Source: a virus. Taken from it: a stretch of DNA of 64,000 nt. The position numbers and the translations under genes were made by a program. This document shows positions 42,101-52,022 of the stretch, piece after piece (within the stretch, counting starts at the first letter, position 1; each line of letters opens with the position of its first letter). Below the pieces are notes generated by a model. That model was given only the letters and a program-made list of their open reading frames with translations, had not been told where the DNA came from and ran no database searches. The stretch spans positions 62,001 to 126,000 of IMG/VR virus record IMGVR_UViG_3300025917_000001; one strand, 5' to 3'.

Positions 42101-43542
42101 ACTGGTTATTCATTCATCAACACACGCCTCACCTTATCCGATTCCGTGTGGCATTCAATAGCCGGAAGAGCTGAAGGAGCTGATGTCACAACACTCACAA
42201 GGCTTGCTAATCACACATTACGCCCATCTGATCCTGCAAATCCTTACTTCCCACTTGCAAGATTCATAAGTGGTAATGGAGGCAGTGATATGCACACCAG
42301 AGATCAACTCAGGACATTGCAACACGCAAGAGCTGGACAGAAAGGAAGACTCAGTGGAACAGTGTTTGCAAGCACACACATGTCAAGATACGGTGGTTTT
42401 GTAGACTCACACGATGTTGAAGCAGACGAAGACTTGGAACAAGACATAAGAAAACACAAGTACAGTCCATTCAAGCAACAACCTCAACACTTGCCACCAA
42501 CACTTGTCAACGACATGACAAGCCCACTCTACAGCAAGACTATTACTGACAGAGAGTACAAAGGAACACTCGACCCTGACTCCATTCAATACAAGAAATG
42601 GTTGCTCTACAGATTCGAAAAGCTTTCTGAAAAGATGTCTGATGACATTGCAAGAATGGCTGCTTTGATGCTTTGCTTGGCTAAAGTGAAAAAGAGTGCA
42701 CTCACAAACTGGGTTAAGGAAGGACTTCCAATTCCTGATTGCTGCTACATCTTTGCTCAACCATGGATCCGAATTCTCACTTCTGCTGCATTATTTGCCG
42801 AAGGTGGACCAAACACTGCTCAAACCGGATACAACTATGAAGATGCAGTGTTATCATTCAATGGCATGAACAAATTATGGCATTTACACTACACAATCTG
42901 GATGAATTGCATGTAAGTTTTTTATTTGCGTTAGTTATATTACCATATGACATTATTGAATTCAAAACATATGACTGATATGTCTTTAGGATCATTGATC
43001 ACACCAAGTACCTGATAATGAGAGATGTCAAGTTTGAAGGATACGATGGTGGAATGGATGACACAATCAATGACAACCCAACCGACTGGGATATACAAAA
43101 CATCGACTTTGGGCTTGTCAAGTCGTCGTTTGTGTTCTCATGTGGTGCCAACTGGAGCAGAGACACTGCACTCAAGACAGCAAATCCATTGTGTTTGTTT
43201 GGAAAATATGACCCACGTGGAATCCCTCACAACTTTGCAAACAGAAACAATGTCTTCTCACCTGACGGACCTTTGTGGCCATCATTCCCGTACTACGAGT
43301 TCGTATGGCACTTCAGCGCGCTCAATGCCCAGACTGAAATGGACTGGTCATCATTCTCAGCTGTCCGTTCAAGCACATACATCCCTGGCTTGATGCCGAT
43401 GGCAAACCACCTGATATACGACGAGCAAACAAAGGACCTAACAAAGAAAGTACAAGGAACAGGTCATTTGGACTGCTTCGAGCCTCCATTCAAGAGCATC
43501 CTGAACGGCAGAGTCCCATTTTTGAACAACAAGAACGTGTAA
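39134..43542 (+). CDS. Candidate major capsid protein, 1443 aa, one 77-nt intron
   Basis: Exon 1 is 39134-42912 and exon 2 is 42990-43542. The intron 42913-42989 starts GTAAGT and ends TCTTTAG, with a branch-like CTGAT 20 nt before the acceptor. The join reads TIWMNCM-IIDHTKYL and keeps the frame; unspliced, exon 1 ends at once in TAA. The protein is long, soluble and has few Lys-rich tails, with Pro/aromatic-rich segments (GPDQINQFVRTATIGRYMVVDG, PDGPLWPSFPYYEFVWHF). Codon use is highly regular, as in an abundant virion protein. Size and the assemblin-like partner at 15465 fit a herpes- or mirusvirus HK97-fold shell protein. I cannot see fold-specific residues by eye, so the capsid identity is inference. 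Confidence 0.6.
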
Positions 43543-43622
43543 AACTTTAAAAAAAACTTTATAAAATTCCAGTGTAAGATTAAAGACTGTGTTAGTATTA
43601 TTTGTTTTGTCTCAAAAGGATA

Positions 43623-43880
43623 ATGACGTCAAACAACGATGACAGAGAATATTGGACATGGGATAAAGCAAAATGGTGTATCGAACCATTAGTTGATAAA
43701 ACATCATATCAACCCCGAGTACAATACGATGCAAGCGACCTGATTTTATTATCAAATATGAATAAGATCTTCGTTCGCTACCCTTTGTGGTTTATGAAAA
43801 ATGGACGTGAACTGGTGATACATAGACGCATTGAGCTTACAAGAACCATTACTTCTTTACTTGGGTCAGATATAAAATAA
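43623..43880 (+). CDS. Small hypothetical protein, 85 aa
   Basis: ATG at 43623 (MTSNNDDREYWTWDKAKW); the frame runs further upstream without ATG. It is Trp/Arg-rich with a hydrophobic middle (DLILLSNMNKIFVRYPLWF). It follows the capsid gene by 80 nt and precedes the 504-aa gene by 58 nt, all in the same direction, so it may be co-transcribed with the structural block. No family is recognised. Confidence 0.55.
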   Translation: MTSNNDDREYWTWDKAKWCIEPLVDKTSYQPRVQYDASDLILLSNMNKIFVRYPLWFMKNGRELVIHRRIELTRTITSLLGSDIK

Positions 43881-43938
43881 AGATTTAACAAATGAAACAT
43901 TAAAGTTGTTTTGTTGCCGTTTACGAATTAACCCAACT

Positions 43939-45453
43939 ATGGAGAATGATGAATATCTAGAGAATGAAGAGAAAAAAAGAGCCAAGTTCGAGGACATTGC
44001 AAGTCTGCGAAGTGACACGAACGCCGAGATTTATAGGCAACTTTGCCTTCACTTTCACAAGACAGAGCCTGAAGAGCTGAAAAACAGGCTCTTTAACATC
44101 TTCCTGTCCCACATTGATCTCTCCATCAGCTTTGATGATTTGTTCATGCACAAAGTGTTCACCATTGAAGAAAAACGTGAAATGTGGATTAGGTTATACG
44201 GACCCATTACCGTCGAGTCCGTTTGTAACGCAGTGAAGAACCTGTTCATTAAGAAGCCATACCTCTTACAGGAAGACATATTCACAAACAAGCTCCCATC
44301 TGACGTGGTTGCAATGATACTTAACCACGCATACGATATTGGCGAAGATCCAAAGTCCATACTCACAATCAGCAAGAAAACATTAGAGTCTGCCAAACGC
44401 TCCGGTGAGCTGATAAACAAAATACGTGTTGGAACGATATTTACTACACCTCTTGGAAGAGCTAAACTTATGGCTGGTCTACTGCTTTACTACGCAGTTA
44501 GACCTTTTGCTAGAAACGTCCCAGCTATGATAATGCTGTATGAAAATAACTTTGGTGCTTCTGATAGAGTTGTGGGTGACTCCTTCATCATGGTTTCTAA
44601 TCACAACGTAACCAAGATAGTGGATCAATTTGGTGAGATCCATCTTAGGATAAAATACGACGCGAAAATCAAAAACGATTTCCCTGATTTCACAGACGAA
44701 GTGCTGTTTCCACCAAGCATTCTTGCGAATTTTAGAAAACTTAAAATGAAATCCACAGAATATGGTATTCGGCCTGTTGTATCGGTTATCAAAGCACAAG
44801 AAGCATACGAATGGCTTGCCAAGTTTATTAGCACGGCCGAAATCTCGGCATCAAAGGCTGCCCCCGGTGAAAAAACACCATTTTATCCTGCCGTGGTTCG
44901 TTCAAATGTGAAAATTGGAGGGAAGAGTCACCCTTCTCTGTTTCCACTAGTTGACCCAAAGGAAGCGAGATTCATTCAGCAGATCAATGTATTGCTCAGT
45001 GAATCTCAAATTAAAGCAATCAGAGTACCGGACGAACTCAGAATGATACAATCCATGGTTGGGTATGATAACATATTCCAAAGAATACCGTATTTTGTTA
45101 TGGCATTTGCATTTGTTCGCAGGATGCAATACAACATCATAAAGGAGATGAAAGCAAATACCTATCCATGGGCCATAGACAAACATGCGAGAGTGAAGCT
45201 TGCACCTAAATCGGGGTTAGAACTCACAGACATCGATCTGATAAATTACTTGGCGATACGTCAATTTCACAGTGAAGATAGGATTAAGGCAGCACATGAA
45301 AAACGTCCTAGTGATCCTAATTACGCACTTGACTATTTTGATTACACATTCACATCGGATGACCTTTGGTCTATAATCAAAGAATCAACTCAGGCACGTG
45401 TTGCAGCAGGAAATGCTTATCTGCACATATTGAACGAGCTTCACTTACATTGA
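43939..45453 (+). CDS. Hypothetical protein with possible F-box-like segment, 504 aa
   Basis: ATG at 43939 (MENDEYLENEEKKRAK); upstream codons reach only a TTG. Residues about 115-155 (LPSDVVAMILNHAYDIGEDP, then ILTISKKTLESAKRSG) have the LP..V...IL spacing of an F-box, but the match is weaker than in the 5890 and 17907 families. The remaining 350 residues are globular with no recognised motif. Its position right after the capsid gene would also suit a capsid-associated (triplex-like) protein; I cannot choose between these. Confidence 0.6.
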   Translation: MENDEYLENEEKKRAKFEDIASLRSDTNAEIYRQLCLHFHKTEPEELKNRLFNIFLSHIDLSISFDDLFMHKVFTIEEKREMWIRLYGPITVESVCNAVKNLFIKKPYLLQEDIFTNKLPSDVVAMILNHAYDIGEDPKSILTISKKTLESAKRSGELINKIRVGTIFTTPLGRAKLMAGLLLYYAVRPFARNVPAMIMLYENNFGASDRVVGDSFIMVSNHNVTKIVDQFGEIHLRIKYDAKIKNDFPDFTDEVLFPPSILANFRKLKMKSTEYGIRPVVSVIKAQEAYEWLAKFISTAEISASKAAPGEKTPFYPAVVRSNVKIGGKSHPSLFPLVDPKEARFIQQINVLLSESQIKAIRVPDELRMIQSMVGYDNIFQRIPYFVMAFAFVRRMQYNIIKEMKANTYPWAIDKHARVKLAPKSGLELTDIDLINYLAIRQFHSEDRIKAAHEKRPSDPNYALDYFDYTFTSDDLWSIIKESTQARVAAGNAYLHILNELHLH

Positions 45454-45494
45454 ATAAAAAGACATTACAAATGAAAAAAAACTGTGTCATAGTT

Positions 45495-45986
45495 TTATTT
45501 GATCACACAGATTGCCAGTTTTTCACATGACTCTACTAGATCCAGGTAATTTGTACTAAATTGTATCTTGTCAATGCCCTTCCAGAAATCAGTAATGATC
45601 AGGCGCACAAACGATGTTATTTCAAGTGTCCGTTCTTCTACCATCCATATCGGTCCCTCTTCTGTATTTGTTTCTGTGAATTGGAGAGAATCAGCTGTGA
45701 ACTGCACAGATACCATAGATGCACCACCGTACATTATCTTTATTTCGAGATCATTATGAAATTCATTGTAATTACCACCACTGATTGGTAATATGTCAAA
45801 TGTAATTGTTATGACTTGGTCAGGTTCGGTACCATGTATGCTGATCGAAGCAGCATTTGAGTTGCTATTGTTCCCATCTTCGTTATGGACAACCTTGCAT
45901 GTCCACATGTCGGGGTTTGTAATGCTTTTATCTCGGCGGTTTGGTGCAAATGACACATTTCGTATGATATCCTGTATTTGTTCCAT
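45495..45986 (-). CDS. Hypothetical protein, 163 aa
   Basis: ATG at 45986 (MEQIQDIIRNVSFAPN). The sequence is beta-rich with repeated short hydrophobic strands (VITITFDILPIS, MVSVQFTADSLQF, LEITSFVRLIITDFW), consistent with a small beta-sandwich. It converges on the 43939 gene with 41 nt between stops. No homologue is recognised. Confidence 0.65.
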   Translation of the reverse strand: MEQIQDIIRNVSFAPNRRDKSITNPDMWTCKVVHNEDGNNSNSNAASISIHGTEPDQVITITFDILPISGGNYNEFHNDLEIKIMYGGASMVSVQFTADSLQFTETNTEEGPIWMVEERTLEITSFVRLIITDFWKGIDKIQFSTNYLDLVESCEKLAICVIK

Positions 45987-46106
45987 ATTGCATTGCTTTC
46001 ATGAAAACACCTAAAGAAAAAACGTACAAGGTTGCATATATCATTCTGTATCGTCATTTTAATTTTCATTACCGAAACAGCAACATATCAGATAAAGTCA
46101 TAACAC

Positions 46107-46636
46107 ATGTCTGTCACAAACAAGTTTAGTCTACCACTGTTGGTTATACTGTGGCTTGGTGTTTGCTTATTTCTAATTGGATATACATATGTATTATATG
46201 ATAGATATACAGAAGAGTTCCATCATGCAAAGGAGACACTTGTTAACTCTAAACGATTTTACGACGGAGTGTGTCAAAACGCAACAAACCGCGAAATATA
46301 CCACAGTGTAAGTAACTTTAACAGTAAGTTTGTCTCATGTATTACCAGGTGGACTCTGGAACAGATCAGAAGTGCCATGACATAGAACATGTCCTCAATA
46401 AAGACCCAAGACAAATTGCACTGTCAAAAACGCTTGCCAATGCACTTGGAATATGCATAGATCAGACATGTACATCTGTCATGTCAGATATCAAATTTCT
46501 TCTGGAGCTTGTTATCATCCTTGTTGTGCTGGTTCTTATTGCTGTAGCAATGTGTGGCTTCCAACTTACGCGATATTCAAAACAAAAGATTGCAGAAACA
46601 GAGTTACCAACAGGCAACAGCAAGAAAATAAACTAA
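46107..46636 (+). CDS. Two-span membrane protein with Cys-containing ectodomain, 162 aa, spliced
   Basis: Exons 46107-46307 and 46349-46636 join in frame over a 41-nt intron (GTAAGT...TTACCAG), reading EIYHS-VDSGTDQKCHD. Residues 7-31 (LPLLVILWLGVCLFLIGYTYV) and about 117-142 (LLELVIILVVLVLIAVAM) are hydrophobic helices. The loop between them has conserved-looking Cys (GVCQNATN, KCHDI, GICIDQTC) and an N-glycosylation site, so it is probably lumenal and disulphide-linked. It resembles small envelope or fusion-complex proteins of large viruses in shape only. Confidence 0.65.
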
Positions 46637-46817
46637 AAATCAAAAACATGTTTTGTGACATGGACTTTTTATTCCAAATGTTTTTTTGTGTGTTATGGAG
46701 TTAGCCCAAAGCTGAAACGTATGTTAAACGAGATGAACCCAAGTTAGCTGATTTTGTGAACGAAGTGTTTCTTTAATGTACATGTCACCGACCTCATTTT
46801 GTTGTTTTTCCTTCAAT

Positions 46818-47165
46818 TCAACGTATCATGTGTGCATTAGACATACTTGGCTTCAGCGGTATTAGCCTTGATATAATGGCTGTTATGGCAGGGTCAATGA
46901 TACTATTTATCTCCTCGGTTGGTATAGCAAGACCAGAAGCATAGAAAGCACTGTAAAGTTGCTGCATCAGCTCTGTTATCATTGCCATTGACGATGTTGA
47001 GTCATCGTTTTGTGTCATGGTCCTATGTACATCTGCTTCAAAAGACTTGACAAGTTGGCTCTTTAGGCTGGCGAGTGGTGCGTGATTGGTACACTTAATC
47101 GGAGTACGATTGTGTGGTACGTTCTGTTGAAATTCTTGAAAGCTGGCTGCGTATGTGGGTTTCAT
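46818..47165 (-). CDS. Small hypothetical protein, 115 aa
   Basis: ATG at 47165 (MKPTYAASFQEFQQNVPHNR). A disordered N-terminus is followed by a helical, hydrophobic C-terminal half (SSMAMITELMQQLYSAFYASGLAIP, then AITAIISRLIPL). No motif is recognised. It is separated from its neighbours by 180 nt on each side. Confidence 0.5.
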   Translation of the reverse strand: MKPTYAASFQEFQQNVPHNRTPIKCTNHAPLASLKSQLVKSFEADVHRTMTQNDDSTSSMAMITELMQQLYSAFYASGLAIPTEEINSIIDPAITAIISRLIPLKPSMSNAHMIR

Positions 47166-47340
47166 TTACGGTTATTTACAGTTGCGGTGTTTGAGTTTTT
47201 TGTACAAAGGCCTGTCCAAGTTAGATGAATCGTTGCGGCAATTATGTTAACTAGAAAAAACAATTTTCTTCAATTGATCATGTATGTTATTTAAAAAACA
47301 TATGGACTTGTGTTTTTTCTAGCTTACAAAGAGTGTGAAC

Positions 47341-47532
47341 ATGTTCCCGGTACATACTTATTTTATATGTTATGGTTTTTTGGAACCAATGACATGTATG
47401 GGGGGGGATTGCACAGCAGAGGAAATGTTTGTGTTAAATAACACAGTTTATGTCGGAAATGACAAATGTTTTATTACTCCCTTTTATGTCAGGCGTGCTG
47501 CCATGTTGTATGAGCTTCTATTTTTGATTTGA
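47341..47532 (+). CDS. Possible small Cys-containing protein, 63 aa
   Basis: ATG at 47341 (MFPVHTYFICYGFLEPMTCM). It has Cys residues, one glycosylation-like NNT and a hydrophobic C-terminus. A TTTTTTCTAG just upstream of the frame (47312-47321) could be a splice acceptor, but I found no upstream exon that joins in frame. Weak. Confidence 0.35.
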   Translation: MFPVHTYFICYGFLEPMTCMGGDCTAEEMFVLNNTVYVGNDKCFITPFYVRRAAMLYELLFLI

Positions 47533-47730
47533 GAAGGATTGTATGAGATGGCGTGCTATCTCCGTTCGATTGGGAATTGAGGTTTTATTATGTTGTCAGT
47601 ATGCAAATAATCACGCATGTCGGACTTAACATGAAACGTCGCACTAATCATGTCAATTTCACTGGAAATAAGAATAGATAAAAACAGAAAAACTTCCAGT
47701 AAATCAACGTAGAAAAGCAACGACAAGACA

Positions 47731-48240
47731 ATGGATGCAACAATAGTTGATAACTGGCTTCTCACTGGACGAAGCCAGGAAGAAATCAAACATGCACATT
47801 CTTGTGTGAAAGTTAAAGTGATTATCGATGCGGTTGTGTTCATGTTTGATATTATTCAACTTGTGATGTTGTTAATTGGTTTCGCGATTGAACACAACTC
47901 ATATATCTCACTTATCACGGCAGAGATTGGCCAGCTCATATTCATGTTTAGGATTGGACTGATATGGGCGTATTCGAATTACCTTATCGTAAACACCAAG
48001 GACTTTGTCAATGAAGTAAACTACTTCAAAAAGATGATTGATATGGACATAAACCTGGACAGAATCAACGTTAATTTCACAATCGTGTTCTTTACGTTTT
48101 GGACACTTAAATGGGACGCTATCTGGGCTTGGAAGTTCTTGGTGTTTATAAGCATAATCATATGCCTGTTTAATATCGCATCTGGTCTGGCTGTGTTTCT
48201 GGTAGCAAAGCCCATGTTGGATAAATTATCTCGCCAATAA
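47731..48240 (+). CDS. Four-span membrane protein, 169 aa
   Basis: ATG at 47731 (MDATIVDNWLLTGRSQEEIK). Hydrophobic helices lie at about residues 33-55 (IIDAVVFMFDIIQLVMLLIGF), 62-87 (YISLITAEIGQLIFMFRIGLIWAYS), 113-125 and 130-160 (FLVFISIIICLFNIASGLAVFLVA). The N-terminus is hydrophilic and probably cytoplasmic. Likely a viral envelope or host-membrane protein. Family unknown. Confidence 0.65.
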   Translation: MDATIVDNWLLTGRSQEEIKHAHSCVKVKVIIDAVVFMFDIIQLVMLLIGFAIEHNSYISLITAEIGQLIFMFRIGLIWAYSNYLIVNTKDFVNEVNYFKKMIDMDINLDRINVNFTIVFFTFWTLKWDAIWAWKFLVFISIIICLFNIASGLAVFLVAKPMLDKLSRQ

Positions 48241-48382
48241 AACATGTAGATACTGATACGGAGTTTAATTATAAATGATTACATCCAAGATACAAACCTT
48301 CCGAACTAAATAATAGCACATACTGACATAAAAACATTACATATTCATTTTGAAATTTGATACAATAAATTAAACGTGAAGC

Positions 48383-48988
48383 ATGACTGACGTGATTGAT
48401 TCATGTCAAAAACGCATTAGAAAGACAGGCGGTAGATTCGACCGCGGATGGAAATTAAATAGACTTGGCACTGCAGAGGAGCGTGCAAACGATGGTTTGT
48501 TTACTAGTCAACTTGAGAATGCAAGGTTCATGTACGCTAACGAAAGACGTCTTGAACGCAAACTTGATGAGTATGCAGACAACTTTCAGTTCTACACAAC
48601 CATGTCCAAATTGCCAGTTGATCCAATTGATCAAAAATACTCAGCCTTGTGCTTAAGCGAAGGCTCATGTGACGACCTCAGTGCATATCAAGCGCGAATG
48701 GAATCAGTTGGTTTGCTGGCATCCCATTACTTCACCCGTGAAGTCGATGAAAGAACTGGAAAAGAGTATGTGAGACAACATATCTTACCAAGCCACTACT
48801 CGACCAAGCCTTACAATGGTACATACAAGGGAAATCCACGCGATTATACTTCATTTGGCCCAAGACCCGAATCCATGTATTTGTACTACAAGTACAAAGC
48901 TCCTCGTGAGTTGCATGCTACTCCATACTATGTTAGCAGAAGAGAACCTTACAGAAATGGTATACAAGCAGCGTACAATTGTAAATGA
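48383..48988 (+). CDS. Basic hypothetical protein, 201 aa
   Basis: ATG at 48383 (MTDVIDSCQKRIRKTGGRFD). It is rich in Arg, Lys and Tyr throughout, with a Tyr/Pro-rich C-terminal half (NPRDYTSFGPRPESMYLYY, HATPYYVSRREPYRNG). Such composition suits a virion core or nucleic-acid-associated protein; no family is recognised. Palindrome 6 begins 23 nt after its stop. Confidence 0.6.
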   Translation: MTDVIDSCQKRIRKTGGRFDRGWKLNRLGTAEERANDGLFTSQLENARFMYANERRLERKLDEYADNFQFYTTMSKLPVDPIDQKYSALCLSEGSCDDLSAYQARMESVGLLASHYFTREVDERTGKEYVRQHILPSHYSTKPYNGTYKGNPRDYTSFGPRPESMYLYYKYKAPRELHATPYYVSRREPYRNGIQAAYNCK

Positions 48989-49011
48989 AAAATAAACGAA
49001 TCGTCTCTGCA

Positions 49012-49311
49012 ACCCCCATATAATTTAATATCTTATATATCATATGTTAAGGAATAACTGTCTACCCAAAAGTTGAGACCCGCATAAAAATGCAGTTGTC
49101 ATGGTAATTTGGAAAATTCTTGTAAAGTTCGGTCAACGTTGTTAAGCTGACTTATCCGTTTAATATCCGTAGTCAACCTAGTTACGTTGACTGAAAAGTT
49201 TTTGAATTTTCCAAATTACCATGACAACTGCATTTTTATGCGGGTCTCAACTTTTGGTCAGTCACTTATTCCTTAACATATCATATATAAGATATCTATT
49301 TATATGGGGGT
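49012..49311. repeat. Palindromic element, copy 6 (long form)
   Basis: Both inner arms are type B. The outer blocks differ: the left arm reads AACTGTCTACCCAAAAG, the right arm is the complement of AAGTGACTGACCAAAAG, so these 10-base boxes do not pair. It lies between two same-strand genes. Confidence 0.95.
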
Positions 49312-49361
49312 AACATAAACGCTGTTCAGTAAACCGTTTTGATAACTTGTACAAAACATCT

Positions 49362-49592
49362 ATGGAAGCCTTTTATGAACTGATTAAAAATACATATATG
49401 GACAATACGCTATATGATTATGAGAGAAGAAACAGAATATACAATCTGTGCATTTTGCAGTTTGGATCACAGGGGAGAGATAACGAACCCAACATTACAC
49501 GGATCAATTCGGATGGATCCATGAAACCAGAACCTACCGCAGAGACAGAGAGAAAAACTGAAACAAAGAAACAAGCTAAACGAAAGAAATGA
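49362..49592 (+). CDS. Small basic-tailed protein, 76 aa
   Basis: ATG at 49362 (MEAFYELIKNTYMDNTLYDY). A short helical part is followed by a charged region (INSDGSMKPEPTAETERK) and a basic tail (TETKKQAKRKK). It converges with the spliced 49615 gene, stops 22 nt apart. Unknown family. Confidence 0.55.
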   Translation: MEAFYELIKNTYMDNTLYDYERRNRIYNLCILQFGSQGRDNEPNITRINSDGSMKPEPTAETERKTETKKQAKRKK

Positions 49593-49614
49593 AATTAAGG
49601 CACATTTTCATTTG

Positions 49615-50034
49615 TTAATGTACATCTACATTTTGATCTTTGAGCATCTCCAATGCTTTCTTTTGTTTGATTTGGCTTTTGTTCCACCAATCTTTAAAAC
49701 TTATTTTCTTCTTTGCTCCTTTGATGTTTGGTTTGGTGTTATGAATTGCATTCCAAAAGTCGTTCTGTTGCTTCCTATCAATATTTAAATGAGTTGTTTG
49801 TTATATTGATTACTTGGTCTTCAAAACAATCTCTTCTGAAAGCGATACTGGTTCGTTAGTCGGTTCATGGAAATGAGCGTCATCATCTATGTCTTCCAAA
49901 CCAAATCCATAGTTCAAGTTAAAGAGTCTTTTGTCACCTTCATCAAGCTGTTCTGGTAGTTTCGTTTCGGTGCGCGGTATAACTATTATGTTTTTCATCC
50001 TTTTTGTTTTCGTCCATGATACATTATCAGACAT
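49615..50034 (-). CDS. Spliced small protein, 126 aa
   Basis: ATG at 50034 (MSDNVSWTKTKRMKNIIVIP). Exon 1 (50034-49814) joins exon 2 (49774-49615) over a 39-nt intron (49775-49813, GTAATC...GATAG). The join gives EEIVLKT-KKQQNDFWNAIHN; unspliced, exon 1 stops one codon later and exon 2 is orphaned. The C-terminus is Lys-rich (GAKKKISFKDWWNKSQIKQK). The acidic centre (LPEQLDEGDKRLFN, DIDDDAHFHEP) could form a charge-balanced fold. Unknown function. Confidence 0.65.
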
Positions 50035-50181
50035 ATTATATGATAATTTGTAATATGGTTCTCTTTGTTTTGTTTTTCTATGTACAACAAAACTCGTATT
50101 TGGGTTGCAGGTAAACATAAGTTTAAAAAAACAAAACAAATGAAATAAAACAAAAAGTCTGAAATGATTGACTTGACTTTT

Positions 50182-50409
50182 TTATTTGTTATCTCTGACC
50201 AGCGGCGGCATGTCATCGGTAACAATGCCAGAAGCATGAGATTGTAGTTTCCGTCTCGCGTATACACGTTTTCGTTCTCTTATTTCTTGTTCAGTGTCTT
50301 TATCCTCATCTTCACTGCTACTCTCTTCTTGTGCGGGGACAATCAGAGTTGGTCTTGGGTGTAATGCTTTGATTTTGATGTCGTTATTGTTAAACACAAA
50401 CCCTTCCAT
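50182..50409 (-). CDS. Small acidic/basic hypothetical protein, 75 aa
   Basis: ATG at 50409 (MEGFVFNNNDIKIKALHPRP). An acidic Ser/Glu/Asp block (EESSSEDEDKDTEQEIRER) is followed by a basic stretch (KRVYARRKLQSH). It sits 147 nt upstream of the 49615 gene on the same strand. Probably intrinsically disordered; role unknown. Confidence 0.5.
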   Translation of the reverse strand: MEGFVFNNNDIKIKALHPRPTLIVPAQEESSSEDEDKDTEQEIRERKRVYARRKLQSHASGIVTDDMPPLVRDNK

Positions 50410-50519
50410 AAGAGCGTCTTAGTTATTTTGATGTCTCCTTAACAATATGTGTTATTTGTGCTACATAACTAATTTTATAAAAGTATGTATCAGACTTTAG
50501 TTTCTTGTTTATCAGCACC

Positions 50520-50900
50520 ATGTCAGAAACATCTTATAACGGGATTACAACTTTGGTAGTCAATGATAACCTAAGCTATCACACCTTCAAGGCCAAAACA
50601 GCTACTACAATCAACTTTCAAAGCTCAGCCGACACTTATTTTTTCAATAATGCAGATGCACATCCAACCTCGCACATGGAACTAAACACCACAAACATAT
50701 ATTTCATCGAGTGTACAAAACTGCTCGGAACAGTAACAGTCGGACCAGATGTTAGACATGTCATATTAGATGATGCATCATGGCATATAACAGATAGAAT
50801 CACAACCAAATCACAATATACAGTTATTGCACGTTTCAAGTCGATACCACCTGCAATTTTGGACATGTTGCCGGGACCATTTGCGAAAAAAGACACCTAA
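50520..50900 (+). CDS. Hypothetical protein, 126 aa
   Basis: ATG at 50520 (MSETSYNGITTLVVNDNLSY); the open frame upstream has no ATG. It is Thr/Asn-rich and beta-like with alternating short strands (ITTLVVN, TTINFQSS, TTNIYFIECTKLLGTVTVG), perhaps a small virion or capsid-decorating domain, but no family is recognised. It ends in GPFAKKDT, with AATAAA just past the stop. Confidence 0.6.
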   Translation: MSETSYNGITTLVVNDNLSYHTFKAKTATTINFQSSADTYFFNNADAHPTSHMELNTTNIYFIECTKLLGTVTVGPDVRHVILDDASWHITDRITTKSQYTVIARFKSIPPAILDMLPGPFAKKDT

Positions 50901-51084
50901 AGCGAAATAAAAATATTAAAACAGGCTTGGTGGAGTGAACACTGAACAAATGATGAGAACCAAGAAAAAGAAAATAATATGCATCATTCTCTTGATTCTA
51001 ATCGTTCGTGTTAACATTTTAACAAAATTCGGCGATGCTAAGAGAACACTGACTTTTGCTAATTTTATTTTATTTGCTATGACT

Positions 51085-51867
51085 TTAATCAAAGTTTTGG
51101 AATACAGGTGTAAAATCGTCCGTGTTCGTGGTTCGCAGCCTAGCAGATCCGTAACCCGTGCTGAAATTTATATTTACAAAGTCTGGTTGAACTTGGGTGT
51201 TGTATAGTGGTACAGTTGATGATCCAACATTCCCCATTTGCTGCTTTATTTGCATCTTTTGTTTGCTTTGCACACCTTCATATGTATTGAATATGAAATC
51301 AATTGGATCCCATGTGGTATTGATTGGACGTAAATAATGCCAGTACAAGCACACACATATGACGCTTCCGAGGAAAAACACAGATATGATGAGTTGGATG
51401 ACACCAGCAGCTGTTGACAGCAACCAAAAGTAATAGGTAAGCGCTATAGAAACACCCAATGTGATGATTTCGCATACCATTCCGACAATCATCCATGACA
51501 GTTGTAGGCCGATGTAGAAGAAAACGTATCCAAACCCTGCAGTGAATGCAAGTAAAATGAATAGAAGAACCATAGCAGCCATGAATGTCGCATTTGTAAT
51601 TGTTGTTGTTAGCGGGTCAGCCACATATGCAGCCCTCCAGGCATACCATGCTGCCAAACCAATAAAGAGCACTGACAGAGTTCTTAAAAGTCCATAAATC
51701 TCTGGTATCAACCAAGCAGGATGTTTGGCTTCAACGCGCTTGTACCACTGTTTCCAATGAAATGCCTGGGCAAAGATAACGAACGATATTGAGCAAAGTG
51801 AACTTGCGGTAAAGAATGCAACTAGTGCAGCCCATTCGATGGGTGTAGGATTTGGTGTGAATGTCAT
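51085..51867 (-). CDS. Multi-span membrane protein, 260 aa
   Basis: ATG at 51867 (MTFTPNPTPIEWAALVAFF). About six hydrophobic helices are visible: residues 12-33, 55-72, 86-110, 112-140, 142-165, 167-185. A cytoplasmic tail of about 65 residues follows (KQKMQIKQQMGNVGSSTVPL and on), ending FQNFD. The tail may be a trafficking or assembly signal. No known transporter motif is visible; probably a viral membrane protein. Confidence 0.7.
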   Translation of the reverse strand: MTFTPNPTPIEWAALVAFFTASSLCSISFVIFAQAFHWKQWYKRVEAKHPAWLIPEIYGLLRTLSVLFIGLAAWYAWRAAYVADPLTTTITNATFMAAMVLLFILLAFTAGFGYVFFYIGLQLSWMIVGMVCEIITLGVSIALTYYFWLLSTAAGVIQLIISVFFLGSVICVCLYWHYLRPINTTWDPIDFIFNTYEGVQSKQKMQIKQQMGNVGSSTVPLYNTQVQPDFVNINFSTGYGSARLRTTNTDDFTPVFQNFD

Positions 51868-52022
51868 GTGATATCGACTTAGTATCCAAGTGAGTTTAAT
51901 ATGTCAAAGTTATCATTTAGGTAAGCGGTTATGTGGATAATATACAAAAAACATTTAATTATACATGTTTACTAGGTAAAAACCAGAACACAGTTTTGAA
52001 ACAAAAAGTGTGTTACCTTTTT

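Noticed and set aside
50950-51207. Plus-strand ORF starting MMRTKKKKIICIILLILIV with two hydrophobic segments
   Set aside because: Its second half overlaps the coding C-terminus of the 51085-51867 membrane protein on the other strand. The first 135 nt alone are not enough to support a gene.
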